From Bacteroidales bacterium (GTDB lineage Bacteria; Bacteroidota; Bacteroidia; Bacteroidales; UBA1402), in NCBI GenBank assembly GCA_017380635.1, contig JAFODP010000014.1, positions 62,001-126,000 on the forward strand: a stretch of 64,000 nucleotides of DNA. Reading direction: 5' to 3'. The position numbers and the translations under genes were made by a program. Each line of letters opens with the position of its first letter. Position 1 is the first letter of the stretch. This document shows, one piece after another, positions 19,050-27,492 of this stretch. Below the pieces are notes generated by a model. The model saw only the letters and a program-made list of their open reading frames with translations, did not search any database and was not told the DNA's origin.

Positions 19050-21953
19050 TTACTTCTTAAACACCAGCGGTTTTCCGTCGTGGCTGAGGCCCTCGGCGCT
19101 GATGGAGAGGTGGCGGCAAGTGCTGTTGTTGAAAAACTCAATCTCGGCGCGTCCGTTTTCATCGAGCGTCACATTGGGATTCCAGTAAAGCGTGCGACGA
19201 TAATCGCGCGGCAAGTCCTGCACCGGCACGCCCGTGTAGTCGGGATGCACGAAATCCTTGCTATAGCTGTAGCCCTGAATTTTGGTACGGCGCTGGCCCA
19301 TCACCAAAGGCGGCTCAATCATTTCAGCACTGTCGGCAGGGAGAAAGAACGCCACGCAGTCGGGGCGCATGTCTCTGTTGTTGTACGGAGGCAATTTGAA
19401 ACGCGTGGGCTTGATCTGTGACATATTTTTTCCGAAGTCTGCCTTGAACACGGCACTAATTTCTCCAATGTCCGGCACTTCCATTTGTCGAGGTAATGAA
19501 TCAGTGTAGGCTACACCCGATTCGACGAGGTCGTAGTACTTGACGGCCTCGTACAGACTAATCCAGAATTTTTCCAGCACTTCCGGTTCGGAACGAATCA
19601 CGATTTCCTTCTGATAAGGAATCTTCTTGGCATATTGATACACTTTCCAATAAAGTTTTCCTTCCGGCAGTTCGCTATCGGAAGGATAAGACGAAGCCAA
19701 CACGGTATTGAAATCGCAAGGCGGAAAATTATAGCGGTCCATGATGCTCATTACCAAGGTGTCGGGTCGTTCATAGTAGGCCGACAAGGGAATCTTGTAA
19801 GTGTCGCACATGTATTCCAATTCCTCGGCGATGTTGTAATGCTGCATAGAATACTGATACCTGATGCGACGACGCAGCGACTTCCTTTCGATGCCCACTT
19901 CGTCCAAGTCGATCTGACGCAATCCATCGTCCATGCTATAAATATTCGTCTCGGACGATGATGCGTATTCGCCGCTTGGCACATTCAGTTCGTAATAGGA
20001 AATAAATTTTGGCTTGGGACTGTACCATCGGTTCATCGATACCATGTGATGGGGACCCACCATAAAATCGCGCATGCTTATCCAAAGATTTCCCTGGCCA
20101 TAAAAATGAGGAAACAGCAAGGCATAATTGCCGATTTCGTTGGTGGAAACGCGGCCAAAATACTCATAAGGCTCATCGTTGATAGAAAAGGTGAACGAGA
20201 GTTTAGCATCTTTCAGGCGAGGTTTGCGCAAACGTTCCAGGTTGATGACACTGCCATCGGCCATGATTCCTTTTTCGATAGGCTGTTTCCATCCGGCCTG
20301 CATATATTGTTCGTTCATGTTTTCCCACTGATAACGGCTCCATCCGCGCGTAAGCATCAGCAAATCGAGGTGATGGTGTCGGTTGCGATCGTCTTTTTCG
20401 AAATAGTAGGAAGCATGCTTGATATAGCCTTTCAGTTCGGACGAAAGCAAAAGCCAAGTGTAGAAATTGTCGCTGTTGTAGCTAATGTCGTCGCTTTCGG
20501 CATCGCGCACGGCAAGAGAGATATGGCCCTGTACGGGTTTGCCTTCGTGGTCTTCGGCCGTTGCTTGTAACAAGATTTTTCCGTAAGGATTGAAGGCGTA
20601 GCCATGGCTATTGTCCTGAATGCTCAAACTATTTCTATGCGCTTTGTCGTGCTTGATAAAACACATCCGCTCGGCCAAGGCGCGTCCCTCGCGATCGAAA
20701 ACACTAATGCTGTTCACGCCATCCGGCATGGAGTCTTTATCGATAGAAAGTTGGTATTCATCTGCGGCCTCAACAACATGAAAGCGGTAAATATTTCCAC
20801 CCTGACTCAGTGCCACCGCAATAAGGCTGTCATTGAAAAGTTCGTCTTTGCGATAATGAGCCGTGATAACTATCTGAGAGCTACCGTATTGATTGTTTAC
20901 CGCCAAGGCACAGCCGGAAGGATAAATTTCGGGCAAAGGAAAACGAAACTCCCTGTCTGCATGCTTTATTATTGCCTCATAACTTTCTTGGGCCGAAGCT
21001 TTAAATGTGAAAACACCGCAACCATCCATGGCGGGCTTAATTTGCGCCACCAGTTTACCTCGTTTATTATACACGCCGCCACTGAAGTTTAGTCCGCGTC
21101 CCTCTTTGTCGCTGATTTGAAAAGCAACCCGCTGCTCCACACTATCGACAATGACACCGCCTTCGGGAAAGAATTCCATCTTGATGGGCGCCTCTTTTTC
21201 ATAAATCTGATCATCGAAAGCAGTGCTTGCACTCACTGTGCTGCGGCGTTTTTTCGGTTCCCATTTGGGCAAGGGATCGTAGTGATATTTTTTGCGAAGC
21301 GCTTTGGTAGGCGGAAAAATATACGACCACAGACTGTACTGTCCGTCGTCGTGATAGCTGCGAATTTTCTTTCTTCGGCTCAGGTCTCTATCGAGGATGG
21401 TTTTCTGATGATAGTTCCCTTCGGGAACGTTCTTATAGACAGGAAACACGCGCGAGAAAACGGCATCGTCGCCAAAGTTGAGCATGTAGCGCGTGTAGGC
21501 GCGAACTTCGTAATAACCAGACAGATAAAGCGAATCCAGATGAAACTCGCCATGACAGCCGCCATTCACGATGGGATATTTTTTCGTTTCCAGCACCGCG
21601 CCTTCGGGCGAGAGCAATTCCACATACAACACCTTGCTCAACTGGCTCTGCCGCTGCGCGTTGGCCGCCATCACGTAAGCTTTGAACCAAATGGTTTCTT
21701 CCAAAAAATAGGCCGTGTTGTCGAAATGCAGATACACCTTCTCCTGCGGATACATCCTATTGAACGCATTGATATCCTGAAAGTAAGCCGCCATTTTGCC
21801 CTCTACCGAAAATGTATCTTCGGCCGCTGTTATCGGCAGTTCGCTTGCCGCCGCGCTCCTCGTTTCGGCCATCGGCAGTTCGCTTGCCGCCGCGCTCATG
21901 CACAGCGTCGCCACACAACAAATCAATAGGGAGAAGAGCAGTTTCTTCGTCAT
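19050..21953 (-). CDS. Large secreted MG2-like protein, unknown role
   Basis: The 967-residue protein has a signal peptide and then EKVYLHFDNTAYFLEETIWFKAYV, the hallmark of Bacteroidetes proteins with an alpha-2-macroglobulin MG2-like domain, followed by YVELLSPEGAVLETKKYPI and LSGYYEVRAYTRYM. A second beta-sandwich part follows at about 430-520, and the C-terminus (FNNSTCRHLSISAEGL) is also beta-rich. Relatives often carry a TonB-receptor-plug-like domain; function is unsettled, possibly surface protection or transport-related. The signal-peptide boundary is duplicated at DNA level (see repeat). A CAAAGGTA element (-7, minus strand) lies at 21994-22001. Confidence 0.75.
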   Translation of the reverse strand: MTKKLLFSLLICCVATLCMSAAASELPMAETRSAAASELPITAAEDTFSVEGKMAAYFQDINAFNRMYPQEKVYLHFDNTAYFLEETIWFKAYVMAANAQRQSQLSKVLYVELLSPEGAVLETKKYPIVNGGCHGEFHLDSLYLSGYYEVRAYTRYMLNFGDDAVFSRVFPVYKNVPEGNYHQKTILDRDLSRRKKIRSYHDDGQYSLWSYIFPPTKALRKKYHYDPLPKWEPKKRRSTVSASTAFDDQIYEKEAPIKMEFFPEGGVIVDSVEQRVAFQISDKEGRGLNFSGGVYNKRGKLVAQIKPAMDGCGVFTFKASAQESYEAIIKHADREFRFPLPEIYPSGCALAVNNQYGSSQIVITAHYRKDELFNDSLIAVALSQGGNIYRFHVVEAADEYQLSIDKDSMPDGVNSISVFDREGRALAERMCFIKHDKAHRNSLSIQDNSHGYAFNPYGKILLQATAEDHEGKPVQGHISLAVRDAESDDISYNSDNFYTWLLLSSELKGYIKHASYYFEKDDRNRHHHLDLLMLTRGWSRYQWENMNEQYMQAGWKQPIEKGIMADGSVINLERLRKPRLKDAKLSFTFSINDEPYEYFGRVSTNEIGNYALLFPHFYGQGNLWISMRDFMVGPHHMVSMNRWYSPKPKFISYYELNVPSGEYASSSETNIYSMDDGLRQIDLDEVGIERKSLRRRIRYQYSMQHYNIAEELEYMCDTYKIPLSAYYERPDTLVMSIMDRYNFPPCDFNTVLASSYPSDSELPEGKLYWKVYQYAKKIPYQKEIVIRSEPEVLEKFWISLYEAVKYYDLVESGVAYTDSLPRQMEVPDIGEISAVFKADFGKNMSQIKPTRFKLPPYNNRDMRPDCVAFFLPADSAEMIEPPLVMGQRRTKIQGYSYSKDFVHPDYTGVPVQDLPRDYRRTLYWNPNVTLDENGRAEIEFFNNSTCRHLSISAEGLSHDGKPLVFKK
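21832..21897. repeat. 27-bp direct repeat inside the MG2-like gene
   Basis: The same 27 bases occur at 21832-21858 and 21871-21897, offset by 39 bp, exactly 13 codons. The protein therefore carries SAAASELP twice (about residues 20-27 and 33-40), just behind the signal-peptide core. An in-frame tandem duplication is the simplest explanation. Confidence 0.85.
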
Positions 21954-22024
21954 GGCTTATAAAGTTTTATGATACAAGGTGTTCACCGATTCGCAAAGGT
22001 AAAAATCTCATACAGAAAAGAAAA

Positions 22025-22858
22025 TTAATCGAATTTGATATACTTTGCTGCCTTGGCAATACACTTGTCAATGGATGTTTTGTTGCCGTCGATGAAGAAC
22101 AAGGTATGGAAAGATCGAGGTAACTCCTCCTCTGTTGTATAAAATTGTACGGCATAACATTGTAGATTATTGCTTTCAAAACCAGGATTAAAATATTTTG
22201 TCTCTTCTGGACGTCCTGAAGCCGTAACCCAAAGTCTTACTCTATCAACCTGAGGTATTTCGGTAATAACGATGTTTTGGCAGTTAAGCTCTTGTGTCAA
22301 TGGACTATCGTCTATTATGCGAGAGTATTGGCTAATCAGTTCGCGAGTTTCTTGCTTGACAGCCTCAACTTCCTCCGCATCTCTCTGCGACAGAGGTTTA
22401 GCATCGGGCTTATTCGAAATAACGCCCGTTCTTGTGATGTTGTTGACATAGCGGAAATTATGTGGTTTATGGCTATTCTTAAGCATAAAACTTGCTCCAA
22501 ATGGAAAAAGCACATAGTCGGAAGGATGGCTATAAGGAGGAATAGGCCCGTTGTACTTTTTAACACCGCGTTTGGCTTCCATCAGCACACTGCAATGATT
22601 GGAAATCTTTACGATAGATTCATATACAAATAGCGGATCATGACTATTAAGAGGAGTATCAAATATGATAATTTGTAGCGCGCTGTCGGGATGCCACATT
22701 TCAAGAATGCGTTTTTCGGGAAAGGAGATGTTCAATCCGATTTCACTTTTTGCATTCGAACAATACTCTTGGTAAAGCTTTTCGCCCTGCGCCGAATTTT
22801 CACTGTTTGTCCACAAATAGCAACAGAGTAGCAGCACAGCAATAATAGATTTTCTCAT
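22025..22858 (-). CDS. Secreted protein of unknown function
   Basis: The 277-residue product starts MRKSIIAVLLLCCYLWTNSE, a probable signal peptide, and is otherwise hydrophilic. I recognise no family. Visible traits are two Cys in the mature part (Cys33, Cys88 region), a segment rich in His/Pro/Tyr (PIPPYSHPSDYVLFPFGASF) and a charged helix EEVEAVKQETRELISQYSR. The gene is more AT-rich than its neighbours. It lies 71 nt upstream of the MG2-like gene and 77 nt downstream of the two small unknown genes, all on the same strand. Confidence 0.6.
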   Translation of the reverse strand: MRKSIIAVLLLCCYLWTNSENSAQGEKLYQEYCSNAKSEIGLNISFPEKRILEMWHPDSALQIIIFDTPLNSHDPLFVYESIVKISNHCSVLMEAKRGVKKYNGPIPPYSHPSDYVLFPFGASFMLKNSHKPHNFRYVNNITRTGVISNKPDAKPLSQRDAEEVEAVKQETRELISQYSRIIDDSPLTQELNCQNIVITEIPQVDRVRLWVTASGRPEETKYFNPGFESNNLQCYAVQFYTTEEELPRSFHTLFFIDGNKTSIDKCIAKAAKYIKFD

Positions 22859-22935
22859 AGTCGCTTAATTTTATACAACATCGACCTTGATAGATACATA
22901 TTCATCAAAAATGTTACAACAATGAGGTAATCTAA

Positions 22936-23259
22936 TTAGTATCCTTGCTCGATTAGTTGTTCTTTCTGTTGCTGATAAATAGAGAGCATGAATCTTTTTT
23001 CGGAAGCTTCGTCGTTGACAAGCTTTTCACGCAAAGGCGATGTCAGCAGGCTTTCGTCAAAATCTTCGTAAGAGATGATGATTTCATCGTCTGCGTGCAA
23101 ATCTTCTGTCATCCATTGAAGATAATTGCCTTCCATATCCATGGCGTCACAAACCAGTCGCATCACATTTTCCTTGTTGCTCACGAGAATACCGGTAGAG
23201 CCGGAAGTGCAGGCCATGTAATAATCTTTTCCGCGGAATGTAATTTTGAATCCTCTCAT
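22936..23259 (-). CDS. Small cytosolic protein of unknown function (107 aa)
   Basis: The product starts MRGFKITFRGKDYYMACTSG, is soluble and acidic in the middle (DLHADDEIIISYEDFDES), and ends with a charged helix (YQQQKEQLIEQGY). No signal peptide or known motif is seen. Its ATG overlaps the stop of the 113-residue gene by 4 nt, so the two are almost certainly translationally coupled and may form a complex. Confidence 0.6.
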   Translation of the reverse strand: MRGFKITFRGKDYYMACTSGSTGILVSNKENVMRLVCDAMDMEGNYLQWMTEDLHADDEIIISYEDFDESLLTSPLREKLVNDEASEKRFMLSIYQQQKEQLIEQGY

Positions 23260-23597
23260 AACCAGCCCCTTTCCTTTAAATAGTTTTCAAATGCCTGAAA
23301 TTTTTCCAAAGGAGATTGTGTTTCTGTCCTCTTGGCATCGGGACAATCCGTCACACGCTCAGGCCTATCTGTCTGACAATCAGAAAAACGAATACGCAAG
23401 ACATCGCCCGTTTGCAAATGAGCGAAAGACAGATATCTGTTTTCTTGCTTCAGTTCATAATCGATGGTCTGTGCCAATACTGTAGCCTCTTCACTACCTT
23501 GTTTGTGTAAGCAACATACGTGCAGCGTCAGCAATTTGTCGCCCGAAATGTCAATATTCAGGCTTCGATGCCGGTGAATTAACGATAAGGTTTTCAT
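23256..23597 (-). CDS. Small protein of unknown function (113 aa), coupled to the GH3 gene
   Basis: From ATG 23597 the product reads MKTLSLIHRHRSLNIDISGD, then a beta-rich core (LTLHVCCLHKQG, YLSFAHLQTGDVLRIRFSDC) and a C-terminal helix. It lies 2 nt after the GH3 beta-glucosidase stop and overlaps the next gene by 4 nt. The open frame extends upstream to 23693 inside the GH3 gene, but those residues are out of frame with a real gene and are rejected. No family recognised; it is not secreted by any visible signal. Confidence 0.6.
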   Translation of the reverse strand: MKTLSLIHRHRSLNIDISGDKLLTLHVCCLHKQGSEEATVLAQTIDYELKQENRYLSFAHLQTGDVLRIRFSDCQTDRPERVTDCPDAKRTETQSPLEKFQAFENYLKERGWL

Positions 23598-23599
23598 AG

Positions 23600-25810
23600 T
23601 TATTCGGCTTTTACTTTCACACGAATATTGGCGGAAATCTGTCGCGAAGAATTGCCCACGCGCAGCATATAGTCGCCGGCTTCGGTGTTCCAAGAAGAGG
23701 AAGTTTCATCCCAGAATGCAAAAGACGACACGGGAATTGTCAGGCTGACAGTTTGTTTTTCGCCCGCTTTGAGGAAAACTTTTTGGAAGGCTTTCAACTC
23801 TTGATAAGGACGCGCCACCGAAGATTTTACATCAGAAACATACACTTGTATCACTTCGGCACCATCGCGCGAACCCGTATTTTCAATATCGATGCTGAGC
23901 TGAATTTTTCCGTCGGAAGCATAGGTGTTGGCATCGCAACGCGCATTGGAAAGATTGAAAGTGGTGTAAGAAAGTCCGTAACCAAAAGGATAAGCCGCCG
24001 GAATTTTCTTGGTATCGTGCCAACGATAACCCACCAGAATATCTTCCATATACACTTGTTTGACACCATCGCCGGGATAAGACAATTGGCCGTAGGAAAT
24101 AGCACCATTGTCGCTGAGTTTTTTAGGGAAGGAGAAAGGCAATTTTCCACTCGGATTGACATCGCCCGACAAAACCGACGCAATGGCATAACCGGCTTCG
24201 CTTCCTGCATACCAAGCCTGAACAATAGCTTTCACCTTGGGCGCCCACGAAGTTTCCACCGCATTTCCACTCATCAGCACCACAACCACATTTTCGTTTA
24301 CCGCAGCAATATCGTTGATAAGTTTCGGCTGATTGAAAGGCAATTCGTAGCTGTAGCGGTCGGCAGCTTCGCAGTCTTGTTTGTGATTCTTGTTCAATCC
24401 GCCCACGAAAATAACGATATCCGATTGTGCAGCCGCACGCACAGCCTCAGCATGCAAACTGTCGAGATTGTGCGTAGGTTTGCCTTCGTTGGAATACATA
24501 GCCTTGCCCGAATCGTAAGCGCGAGCAAAAACAATTTCGGCTTCGGGGAAACGTTCTTTGATACCCTGCAATGGCGTGATGACGCGCTTGGGTTTCAGTT
24601 CGCTGCTACCGCCGCCCTGCATCAGGTTGCGAATGGCATTCTCGCCTATCACGGCAATACGTTTCGGCGCCTTGACGATAGGAAGCATATTATCTTTGTT
24701 CTGCAGCAAGACCATACCGCCTTCGGCAATTTTCTGCGCCGCCTTTGCGTGGGCCCCCGTTGCCAAAGAACCCCAAGGACGATGACTGTTCAAATTGGTT
24801 CGCAACAACAGACGAATAATGCGGCGAGCTTTGTCGTCGAGCTGTTCCTGACTGTATTTACCATTGCGCAAACCTTGCAGAAAAGCATCGGCCAAATAAT
24901 AATGATTATAGTCGAATTTCGATTCGGAAGTGAGTCCGTTGGTGTAAGTGCCCATTTCCAGATCGAGACCGTTTTTCACCGCTTGCTCGGTATCGTGACA
25001 GCCGCCCCAGTCGGTAATGAAAGCGCCATCCCAAGCCCATTCTTCTTTCAGGATCTTGTTCAGATATTCGTTGTGACAGCAATGTTGATTTTTGTATTGA
25101 TTGTAGGCTCCCATAAAAGTCCAAGCGCCGGCATCGGCAGCCGCTTTGAAAGCCGGCAGATAAATTTCGCGCAAAGCACGCTCGGACACTTCCACATTGA
25201 TATGACCGCGATCTATTTCCTGGTTGTTGAGCGCATAATGCTTCACACATGTTGCCACGCCATTTTCCTGTACGCCACGGATATAAGGTTGCACCATCAC
25301 TGAAGCCAAATAAGGATCTTCGCCCATGTATTCGAAATTGCGTCCGTTCAAAGGCATGCGATAGATATTCACGCCCGGACCGAGTATAACATCTTTCTTG
25401 CGATAACGCGCCTCAGCACCAAGACTTTGTCCGTACAAATAAGCCAAGTCCGGATCGAAACTGGCCGCCAAACAAGTTAGTGCGGGAAAAGCCGTCACCG
25501 AGTCGTTGCGCCATTTGGCATAGCCCCAGTCGTTCCAGTTGATTTCGGCCCGAACACCGTGAGGGCCGTCACTGTACCAAAGTTCGGGAATGCCCAAGCG
25601 TGGCACACCGGGCGTGGTGAATTTTCCTTGCGCAGCGCATAGCTTCACTTTTTCTTCCAGCGTCAGTTGCGAGAGTATCGCTTCTACTTTTTCGTCTTCA
25701 CTCAAAGCCTCGTCACACCAGACAGGCTGATTCGCTTGGGCTGAAAGAGAAAACATCAAACTCGATAAAAAAATGGTCAACGAAGTGATTGCTACGGAAA
25801 AGTGTCTCAT
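23600..25810 (-). CDS. bglX: Secreted glycoside hydrolase family 3 beta-glucosidase
   Basis: The 736-residue protein has a signal peptide (to about residue 26), the GH3 TIM-barrel with KHYALNNQE (190-198) and the nucleophile Asp267 in FITDWGGCHD, the GH3 C-terminal alpha/beta domain, and a fibronectin-III-like end (VQVYVSDVKSSVARPYQELK). It should release terminal beta-linked glucose or xylose from oligosaccharides in the periplasm. No SusC/SusD pair is nearby, so it is not in a recognisable polysaccharide utilisation locus. Two small unknown genes follow directly. Confidence 0.93.
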   Translation of the reverse strand: MRHFSVAITSLTIFLSSLMFSLSAQANQPVWCDEALSEDEKVEAILSQLTLEEKVKLCAAQGKFTTPGVPRLGIPELWYSDGPHGVRAEINWNDWGYAKWRNDSVTAFPALTCLAASFDPDLAYLYGQSLGAEARYRKKDVILGPGVNIYRMPLNGRNFEYMGEDPYLASVMVQPYIRGVQENGVATCVKHYALNNQEIDRGHINVEVSERALREIYLPAFKAAADAGAWTFMGAYNQYKNQHCCHNEYLNKILKEEWAWDGAFITDWGGCHDTEQAVKNGLDLEMGTYTNGLTSESKFDYNHYYLADAFLQGLRNGKYSQEQLDDKARRIIRLLLRTNLNSHRPWGSLATGAHAKAAQKIAEGGMVLLQNKDNMLPIVKAPKRIAVIGENAIRNLMQGGGSSELKPKRVITPLQGIKERFPEAEIVFARAYDSGKAMYSNEGKPTHNLDSLHAEAVRAAAQSDIVIFVGGLNKNHKQDCEAADRYSYELPFNQPKLINDIAAVNENVVVVLMSGNAVETSWAPKVKAIVQAWYAGSEAGYAIASVLSGDVNPSGKLPFSFPKKLSDNGAISYGQLSYPGDGVKQVYMEDILVGYRWHDTKKIPAAYPFGYGLSYTTFNLSNARCDANTYASDGKIQLSIDIENTGSRDGAEVIQVYVSDVKSSVARPYQELKAFQKVFLKAGEKQTVSLTIPVSSFAFWDETSSSWNTEAGDYMLRVGNSSRQISANIRVKVKAE

Positions 25811-25861
25811 TGTTCTTTGGTTTTGGGATTAAACGACTGGCCTTCGGCCGTAAAATTGCGG

Positions 25862-25890
25862 CTAAATTAATGCATTTTTAGCGAAAACAA
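25862..25890 (-). promoter_or_regulatory. Possible promoter of the GH3 gene
   Basis: On the minus strand TTG (25890-25888) and TAATTTAG (25869-25862) are 18 nt apart; the -7 has one mismatch to TAnnTTTG. The leader before the GH3 ATG holds a short GGCC-TTC-GGCC palindrome (25839-25849). It lies back to back with the metallochaperone -7 element. Confidence 0.35.
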
Positions 25891-25893
25891 GAC

Positions 25894-25901
25894 TACCTTT
25901 G
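25894..25901 (+). promoter_or_regulatory. Probable -7 element of the CobW-type gene
   Basis: TACCTTTG matches TAnnTTTG and lies 37 nt before the ATG at 25938. No good -33 TTG is seen at the right distance, only ATG at 25870-25872. No Zur-type palindrome is recognisable. Confidence 0.45.
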
Positions 25902-25937
25902 CCCTCAACTCCAACATGTAAAACAAAATAAGCTCTT

Positions 25938-27239
25938 ATGAACACGAAAAATACTCCGATATTGCTGCTGACGGGATTTTTGGGCAGCGGAAAAACAACC
26001 TTGGTAAACCGCATTTTGAGCAATCGCCAAGGCATCAAATTTGCCGTGATGGTGAACGACATCGGCGAAGTGAACATCGATGCCGATCTGATACAGAAAG
26101 GCGGCGTGGTGAATCAGGAACAGGGCAATCTGGTGACGCTGGAAAATGGTTGTGTTTGTTGCTCTTTGCAGATGGACCTGATTAATCAGTTGAACGAGCT
26201 TCACGCCCAGCAATTCGATTACATCGTTTTGGAAGCCAGCGGTTTGGGTATGCCCGCTCCGATTGCGCAAAATATTTGCAGCATCCCGCAGATGCAGGCG
26301 CCCGGACAAAGTTATCCTTACCTCGATTGCATTGTTACCATGGTGGATGCCTTGCGTCTGCAAAGTCCTTTGGAAGAAGATTTGCAAGCTTTGGTGGTGG
26401 AACAGATTGAATTCTGCAACATCGTGCTGCTGAACAAGGCTGATTTGGTTAGCGCCGAGCAATTGGCCGAAACCAAAGCTTACATCCGCGCTTTGCAAGC
26501 CCAAGCGGAGATTATTGAAACTTCGCACGCCGACATCGGGCTGGATAAAATTCTCGACACGCATCTGTTCCGTTTCGACAAGGTGGCCACTTCGGCGGCT
26601 TGGATTCGGGAAATGGAGCGGCCGCTGAGTGAGGCCGAGCGCAGCGAGGCCGAACACCACGAGCATCATCAGCATCATCACGACGATGATTGTCCTTACT
26701 GCCGCGCAGAAAAAGAGCATCATCACGAGCATCATCATCACGACTGCGATTGCGACGGCAGCCATCACGCACACGAAGAGCATTGCGACTGCCACGAGCA
26801 CGAACACAAGCATGAGCATCACGATTGCCACTGCCACGATCATCACCACGATCATCATCACGAAGCGCCTTTCGGTATTGAAACTTTCTTGTATTACCGT
26901 CGCGGGCCTTTCGACATGAACAAGTTCGATTATTTCGTCACCAAGCAATGGCCCAAAGAAATTCTGCGCGCAAAAGGTCTTTGCTGGTTCGAAGACAATC
27001 CCGACATGTCTTGCATTTTCGAACAGGCAGGCGAACAAAAACAGCTTACCGAAGGTGGATATTGGTACGCCGCAGCGCCCCCGCAGGAATGGATGGAAAT
27101 TGTGGCACAAGACCCTAAAGCCCGCGACGACTGGGACGAAAAATATGGCGACAGAATGCAAAAAATCGTCTTTATCGGCAAGCATCTCGACAAACATCAT
27201 CTTATCCATTTGTTAGACAATTGTTTGGCTTCCGAATAG
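25938..27239 (+). CDS. CobW/COG0523-type GTPase metallochaperone with a His-rich loop
   Basis: The 433-residue protein belongs to the G3E GTPase family: Walker A GFLGSGKT (13-20), the metal-binding CVCC (72-75) in the ENGCVCC context, and NKADL as guanine-specificity motif. The C-terminal CobW domain is split from the GTPase by a 69-residue stretch (about 240-308) with roughly 32 His and 8 Cys, including CPYC and DCHC motifs. Family members insert or traffic zinc, cobalt or nickel; here zinc is the best guess. The gene stands alone, with a strong terminator behind it. Confidence 0.88.
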   Translation: MNTKNTPILLLTGFLGSGKTTLVNRILSNRQGIKFAVMVNDIGEVNIDADLIQKGGVVNQEQGNLVTLENGCVCCSLQMDLINQLNELHAQQFDYIVLEASGLGMPAPIAQNICSIPQMQAPGQSYPYLDCIVTMVDALRLQSPLEEDLQALVVEQIEFCNIVLLNKADLVSAEQLAETKAYIRALQAQAEIIETSHADIGLDKILDTHLFRFDKVATSAAWIREMERPLSEAERSEAEHHEHHQHHHDDDCPYCRAEKEHHHEHHHHDCDCDGSHHAHEEHCDCHEHEHKHEHHDCHCHDHHHDHHHEAPFGIETFLYYRRGPFDMNKFDYFVTKQWPKEILRAKGLCWFEDNPDMSCIFEQAGEQKQLTEGGYWYAAAPPQEWMEIVAQDPKARDDWDEKYGDRMQKIVFIGKHLDKHHLIHLLDNCLASE

Positions 27240-27301
27240 ATGTTTTTTGAACACCAAGTTTAGTTGTTCGTTTACAAAACGGAAAAGTTTTTGAACTTTT
27301 G

Positions 27302-27344
27302 AAAAAATTACAATGCTCATTTTCAGAGTGTTGTAATTTTTTTT
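27302..27344. terminator. Terminator hairpin after the CobW-type gene
   Basis: AAAAAATTACAA (27302-27313) pairs with TTGTAATTTTTTTT (27331-27344) and CTC with GAG inside the loop, giving a long stem flanked by A and T runs that can act in both directions. A second perfect hairpin, AAAAGTT-TTTG-AACTTTT, lies just upstream at 27283-27300. Confidence 0.75.
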
Positions 27345-27386
27345 GGAAAACTTTCAAAAATTCTTGAATATATTTTTTGTCAACTA

Positions 27387-27417
27387 TTGATAAATATCTG
27401 CGCAAGCTTTACCTTTG
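27387..27417 (+). promoter_or_regulatory. Bacteroidetes-type promoter of nrdD-nrdG
   Basis: TTG (27387-27389) and TACCTTTG (27410-27417) are 20 nt apart. The start codon is at 27493, so the leader is about 70 nt. I looked for an NrdR-type palindrome next to it and did not find a convincing one. Confidence 0.7.
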
Positions 27418-27492
27418 CAAACACCGCACAAAAGGGATAGAAAACAATCAAAAAATATATAACTCATTCATTTAAAGTCGTTAGCCAAAATT

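Noticed and set aside
26640..26870. Repetitive CAT/CAC-rich DNA in the CobW-type gene as a possible satellite or CRISPR-like repeat
   Set aside because: It is the coding sequence of the His-rich loop; there is no constant repeat-spacer pattern.
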